Below, piece by piece: positions 35,849-38,849 of a DNA stretch of 38,849 nt. The notes beneath the pieces were generated by a model. It did not search any database. It worked only from the letters and a program-made list of their open reading frames with translations, and was not told the origin of the DNA. This DNA is from a virus, in the IMG/VR virus record IMGVR_UViG_3300008339_000161, positions 1 to 38,849 of that record; one strand, given 5' to 3'. How positions within the stretch are numbered: the stretch's first letter is position 1; each line of letters opens with the position of its first letter. Both the position numbers and the translations under genes were made by a program.

Positions 35849-36009
35849 TTCTGCCCCGGCACTTTTTTGCCTTCAAGCTTCTTGTGAACCTTGATGGTCT
35901 TGCAGACTTCCTTCTTAGTCTTCGGATCTTCCCGGCAAACCTTCTTCATCTCCCCGCCGGCAAACGCGACCAGGGGGACAAACGCAATAAGTGCAATCAG
36001 CTTTTTCAT
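35845..36009 (-). CDS. Small secreted basic protein in the lysis cassette
   Basis: 54 residues; GGAG seven bases before ATG 36009 and TGA overlapping the Rz start. Signal peptide MKKLIALIAFVPLVAFA, then a mature basic part GGEMKKVCREDPKTKKEVCKTIKVHKKLEGKKVPG with two cysteines eleven residues apart that could form one disulfide. Periplasmic location is predicted. Role unknown; its place between holin and Rz suggests a lysis accessory. Confidence 0.62.
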   Translation of the reverse strand: MKKLIALIAFVPLVAFAGGEMKKVCREDPKTKKEVCKTIKVHKKLEGKKVPGQK

Positions 36010-36025
36010 CGGGATCTCCTTTGGG

Positions 36026-36478
36026 TTATATGCGGGCAGATGGGCCGGGTTCCGACAGCTCCGGTTCGTCCGCGGCTGGTGGTGCTTTCTTGCCGGTGTA
36101 TCCCGTGGCTACCTGGCTGCTGGAAAACGTCGGCTCAATCCGGCGTGGTGCCGGCGCAGGCGCTGCTGGTGCTATCTCCGGCACGTTGTTACTGGCTGTG
36201 CCATTGAGCTTCTCCTGCGTACGGCCCCAGGCTGCCAAGCCAAGCACGGCGCCCATGGCCATGTGAAACAGGCCGGCGCCCTGCAGCGTCATCGGCTGCC
36301 ACTGCCGGAACGCGTCGTTCGCAGACTCGGTTTCCCAAAACTGGATGACCGCCCACAGAATCGGTGCCAGCACGAAGTCGAAGATGCACACGCCCATGTA
36401 CATCCAGCCCATGGCCGGACGCCACTTCGTGTTCATCCAATCGTCTTTGGCCTGCTCGCTCTTCGATTTCTTTGTCAT
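36026..36478 (-). CDS. Holin, GTA/3TM type (predicted)
   Basis: 150 residues from ATG 36478 (GGGAGG upstream). Core: DDWMNTKWRPAMGWMYMGVCIFDFVLAPILWAVIQFW, then WQPMTLQGAGLFHMAMGAVLGLAAWGRTQEK, matching the RP..GW.Y pattern of the 3TM holin family (PF11351) with two strong and one weaker membrane segment. Holins open the inner membrane at the timed moment of lysis. The tail (PAAPAPAPRR...) is disordered. Endolysin lies directly upstream. Confidence 0.8.
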   Translation of the reverse strand: MTKKSKSEQAKDDWMNTKWRPAMGWMYMGVCIFDFVLAPILWAVIQFWETESANDAFRQWQPMTLQGAGLFHMAMGAVLGLAAWGRTQEKLNGTASNNVPEIAPAAPAPAPRRIEPTFSSSQVATGYTGKKAPPAADEPELSEPGPSARI

Positions 36479-36479
36479 G

Positions 36480-37097
36480 TCAGCCTCCCAAAACATGCAG
36501 CGCGTGTTCGTAATGCTTGATGCGATCCGCCAAACCCAGCTCGCCGCCATTGATCGCACGAGTCAGACCCCGGATGTCACCCTTGTCGGCAAAGCGGTTC
36601 AGATTGTTGGTCTCCCAAAACCAGCAGGCTGACTGCGCCGCACCCTCAAACGTCATCAGGTACTCCGGCACATCATCGATGTCCATCTCGAGCGAGTCGG
36701 CAAACGCCTGGTAGTTGTTGCGGCCAGTCAACTGAATCAATCCGCGGCCGCAGAACCGCCAGCCATCGCCGCTGGCCTCGTCGCCGTTGCCCATGCGGTT
36801 CGCGTACGCCCGATTGGCGATGTGCATCTGCTTGCCGATGCGGGATGCGTAATCATTGGCGATCGCGTCGGTCGGGAAGTACCGTGGCCAGATCTTGCGC
36901 AGTGTGGCGGCTCTGTAGTTCAGGTTCTCTTTCAACGTCGTGAACCCGCCAGACTCGTGGGCGCACTGCGCGACAAATGCAGCAATGCGATTGGGGGTGT
37001 TGATGTCGTAATCGGGAAGCAGCTGCTCAAGCGCCGCGTGCCAGTCGGCGACATACGGATTCTTTGGCAAAATCTTCCTGAGTTGTGCTTCCGTCAT
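36480..37097 (-). CDS. GH19 endolysin
   Basis: 205 residues. AFVAQCAHESGGFTTLKENLNY gives the GH19 catalytic pair E48 and E57; GRGLIQLTGRNNYQAF is the GH19 signature that follows. GH19 endolysins cut peptidoglycan glycan strands. No signal peptide, so it depends on the holin. Start ATG 37097 with GGAG nine bases upstream is preferred over the TTG at 37103. Confidence 0.92.
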   Translation of the reverse strand: MTEAQLRKILPKNPYVADWHAALEQLLPDYDINTPNRIAAFVAQCAHESGGFTTLKENLNYRAATLRKIWPRYFPTDAIANDYASRIGKQMHIANRAYANRMGNGDEASGDGWRFCGRGLIQLTGRNNYQAFADSLEMDIDDVPEYLMTFEGAAQSACWFWETNNLNRFADKGDIRGLTRAINGGELGLADRIKHYEHALHVLGG

Positions 37098-37099
37098 AG

Positions 37100-37384
37100 T
37101 CAATCTCTCCTATCTATTTCCGCATCGTTTTCCTTTTTGATCTGCCTTCGCAGCTCACGCATTCGCTTGACTTCTTCTACTGCTAAACCTGTTGCTCTCT
37201 CTGCCATGTACCTTGCGTTGTTCATGTCCATGTACATGACGCCCATGACCGGCAGCGCGATCACTAGCACAAGACACAAGACCACCACGGCGACGAGTAG
37301 AGACCACGGTACGTGTGGCTCGTCCGAACTAGAAGGAGCACTCCGACGTACCACGCCACGACGAAAAGGATTGCTCCAACCCAT
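37100..37384 (-). CDS. Single-pass membrane protein overlapping the next gene
   Basis: 94 residues. Basic N-terminus (SNPFRRGVVRRS), a membrane helix VPWSLLVAVVVLCLVLVIALPVMGVMY (about 26-52), then a charged helix (RATGLAVEEVKRMRELRRQIKKENDAEIDRRD). Topology: single pass with a cytoplasmic or periplasmic coiled coil. AAGGAAG precedes ATG 37384. Its first 121 bases lie inside the 3' end of the upstream gene in another frame. A second holin or spanin-like role is possible but unproven. Confidence 0.68.
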   Translation of the reverse strand: MGWSNPFRRGVVRRSAPSSSDEPHVPWSLLVAVVVLCLVLVIALPVMGVMYMDMNNARYMAERATGLAVEEVKRMRELRRQIKKENDAEIDRRD

Positions 37385-37974
37385 ACCGCTTCTTCCTTAC
37401 GCTTTCTTTTTAACCTGCGCCTATGCACTGCCTCTGTTTGCAATCGTGCGGTCTCCCGCCTGTGCGCCTCATCCTGCTCGACAACAATTTGCTTCCACAT
37501 CTTTTCGTACTTCGTCCACAAGTCACCCAGCTCCGGTGGCGCCTTGTAGACCATCGTCTCGCGAAGCTCTGCCAGCATTGCATCCAGCCTTGAGCGGATG
37601 ATCACGCGGTTTAAAGCGCGCTTGCTTACCGACTCACTGCCGGTGTAAATCTCCTTGGCCTGAGCCTCCTGCTCGATGAACGCTTTGCCGATCGCGTCGT
37701 AGGCGTCCATCAATGCGCCCAGGTCATTGCCGATCTGCAAGAACACATCGTTCGGATCAGACCTGCCAATCTCCTGCACCCGCTGTACTTCTTCGTTGTA
37801 CTGAATCTTCTGCGCGTTCGTCGGATTCGGGATCTTCTGAAACTGCGACTTCAAATCATCCAGTACATCCTTAACCTCGCCTGCGGCGCCCTTGATGTCC
37901 TTGTAGAGCTGACATCCTTTCTTAACTGCCGCAACAGCAGCGTTGGCAGCAGCAAGTAAGGTGAGCGGATCCAC
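37264..37974 (-). CDS. Membrane-anchored phage protein (236 residues)
   Basis: GTG 37974 start. N-terminus DPLTLLAAANAAVAAVKKGCQLYKDIKG is shared with proteins of T7-like and cyanophages that I recall but cannot name. A long helical middle, then RRRLKRKRKEEAVWVGAILFVVAWYVGVLLLV (membrane helix about 198-217, with basic residues before it). The last 40 residues overlap the next gene in another frame. Membrane anchor at the C-terminus suggests a role in lysis or entry; function unknown. Confidence 0.7.
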   Translation of the reverse strand: MDPLTLLAAANAAVAAVKKGCQLYKDIKGAAGEVKDVLDDLKSQFQKIPNPTNAQKIQYNEEVQRVQEIGRSDPNDVFLQIGNDLGALMDAYDAIGKAFIEQEAQAKEIYTGSESVSKRALNRVIIRSRLDAMLAELRETMVYKAPPELGDLWTKYEKMWKQIVVEQDEAHRRETARLQTEAVHRRRLKRKRKEEAVWVGAILFVVAWYVGVLLLVRTSHTYRGLYSSPWWSCVLC

Positions 37975-37975
37975 T

Positions 37976-38242
37976 TCACTTGTCGGCTTTCTCGTTCACC
38001 CGGTCAAACAAAAGACCAATGGCGTCCTTAACTTCTTTGAAGCCCTCCCTCATGTCAGCCTTTAGTTCGCCAACGGCTTCGCGGAAATCTTGTCGACGAA
38101 CGAAGTCTTGGTTGACCTCACGGTTCAACTCTTTGACATCTTTGCGAAGCTCTGAAATCACATCCCAGATCATCTTCAAGACCCATCCCCCTGCGGCACT
38201 TGCTACGCCAATCAATATGTTGAAAAGAATCTGTCCGTCCAT
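37976..38242 (-). CDS. Small membrane and coiled-coil protein
   Basis: 88 residues from ATG 38242 (GGGG upstream); a GTG at 38248 lies too near the ribosome site. MDGQILFNILIGVASAAGGWVLKMIWDVI is a membrane or interfacial helix, followed by a long coiled coil (ELRKDVKELNREVNQDFVRRQDFREAVGELKADMREGFKEVKDAIGLLF). Resembles small proteins near phage lysis genes. Function unknown. Confidence 0.68.
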   Translation of the reverse strand: MDGQILFNILIGVASAAGGWVLKMIWDVISELRKDVKELNREVNQDFVRRQDFREAVGELKADMREGFKEVKDAIGLLFDRVNEKADK

Positions 38243-38244
38243 GC

Positions 38245-38613
38245 TCACCCCAAGAAATGAAGCTTGTAGATCGTGGAGTCGTACAGAGCCACAATCTCAT
38301 CAATAATGTTTTGCATCTGCGTCTCCTCCTTCGGCACCGCCTTGTAACGATTGGCGACAATCCATTTGCGCTGAGACTGCAGAGCCGCCTTGATCTCACT
38401 CGGAAACTCGTTGTCCAACAGCGGGATCTGAATCAGCTCCAGCATCGCGCCCTGGTACGCCTCAGCGATCTGATCAGCCAGATCAATCACTGCCGGGTAA
38501 AAGCCGCCCAACGCCTCGTGCTTGGCAAAGCTGCCCGGTCCAGTCGCGGCGAGGTGCGCCCGGTGGGCGAGGTCTCGAGCGAGAAAAAGTACTGCGATGA
38601 ATTGGCCGATCAT
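38245..38613 (-). CDS. Dps/ferritin-like helical protein (DUF5856-like)
   Basis: 122 residues from ATG 38613 (AGGAG upstream). IAVLFLARDLAHRAHLAATGPGSFAKHEALGGFYPAVIDLADQIAEAYQG places histidines, Asp and Glu (H..H...H...D..D...E) as in Dps-like proteins and in a phage family I associate with DUF5856. The remainder is helical and ends YKLHFLG. Metal binding is predicted; function in the virion or cell is unknown. The frame upstream to 38655 is not needed. Confidence 0.68.
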   Translation of the reverse strand: MIGQFIAVLFLARDLAHRAHLAATGPGSFAKHEALGGFYPAVIDLADQIAEAYQGAMLELIQIPLLDNEFPSEIKAALQSQRKWIVANRYKAVPKEETQMQNIIDEIVALYDSTIYKLHFLG

Positions 38614-38625
38614 GGTCGCTCCTAC

Positions 38626-38655
38626 ATCATTGTGATACTTCAGGCTCGACTTCAA
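38626..38655 (-). promoter_or_regulatory. Operator site with possible promoter at the right edge
   Basis: Minus strand TTGAAG (38650-38655), 18 bases, AATGAT (38626-38631), with GAAGTATCACAATG in the spacer. The operator half-site is perfect, the -10 only fair. It overlaps the last codons of the edge gene and precedes the Dps-like gene. Confidence 0.5.
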
Positions 38656-38849
38656 CCTGGATCAGGCCAGCCTCAATTGCCATCGATGTGAATTCCGCTT
38701 CGTCGGCGAAGACGTAGAAGAACGTCTCATGCCCCGCGTACACACGGCTGGGGCTGTTGGGCGTGACCTGCTTGTCGGCAAACGCCTCGACCGGCTCTGG
38801 CGTGTTGACGTGCCAGCCGGGGAGCGCGGCCATGACCGGCAGATCGTTG
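38627..38849 (-). CDS. C-terminal part of an unidentified late gene, cut by the right edge
   Basis: The frame runs open to the edge, so the ATG at 38833 is probably internal. The visible part reads NDLPVMAALPGWHVNTPEPVEAFADKQVTPNSPSRVYAGHETFFYVFADEAEFTSMAIEAGLIQVEVEPEVSQ in outline, a small mixed alpha/beta domain. I do not recognise it with confidence; its place in the late strand suggests a head or tail accessory protein. Its stop TGA lies in an operator-type site. Confidence 0.55.
   Translation of the reverse strand, partial: NDLPVMAALPGWHVNTPEPVEAFADKQVTPNSPSRVYAGHETFFYVFADEAEFTSMAIEAGLIQVEVEPEVSQ

Noticed and set aside
35877-35889. Operator-like CTTCTTGTGAACC in the small secreted lysis gene
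   Set aside because: It lacks the second half and the final ATA of the strong half-site, and no promoter boxes surround it.

Overview
The window is most of a temperate bacteriophage genome, very probably from a betaproteobacterial (Burkholderiales-type) host and probably short-tailed. Supporting signs are terminase, lysis and internal virion genes, a cI/cro switch, integrase with excisionase, and an attachment site matching the 3' end of a proteobacterial tRNA-His gene. The host is an inference from the tRNA-His type and from small-protein families that I associate with Burkholderiales phages. The left edge cuts the large terminase and the right edge cuts an unidentified gene. Portal, scaffold and coat genes are not seen, so they should lie outside the window, between the two ends of a circular or permuted genome.

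Layout. (1) 1-1883, minus strand: start of the late operon (TerL, TerS and three small conserved genes), behind a promoter at 2021-2049 with an intrinsic terminator just downstream at 1971-1996. (2) 2046-5440, minus: tightly overlapping small early genes, including a ribbon-helix-helix protein, a Q-like candidate antiterminator, a RusA-type resolvase and several micro membrane proteins. (3) 5515-5728: a cluster of 13 short iterons, the likely origin, beside a PrimPol/RepA-type primase-helicase (5746-7782, minus). (4) 7955-8718: immunity region with cro (minus), cI (plus) and several operator-bearing promoters. (5) 8771-19048, plus: early/recombination operon with small regulators, a Sak4-type ATPase, its DUF669 partner, a Cas4-like nuclease, an SF2 helicase, xis and int. 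(6) 19014-19112: attP. (7) 19195-21192, plus: a short operon ending in a MazG-like gene, which would lie at the opposite end of the prophage from int. (8) 21217-38849, minus: late genes, with a Dps-like protein, GH19 endolysin, holin and nested Rz/Rz1, then internal virion proteins including a repeat protein with an 11-residue period, a GNAT acetyltransferase and a 3243-residue polyvalent protein.

The most striking system is a dispersed operator set. A 16-18 bp imperfect dyad with one strong half-site (TGTGATA / TATCACA) recurs about 20 times on both strands, from the first late promoter to the right edge. In at least eleven cases it lies in, or overlaps, the spacer of a good sigma70-like promoter. 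This suggests one repressor (the CI at 8320, or Cro) silences early, replication, integration and late transcription directly, rather than only through one central switch. The two clearest late-gene promoters (2021-2049 and 35345-35374) share a nearly identical operator and each has a terminator directly downstream, which fits Q-type antitermination.
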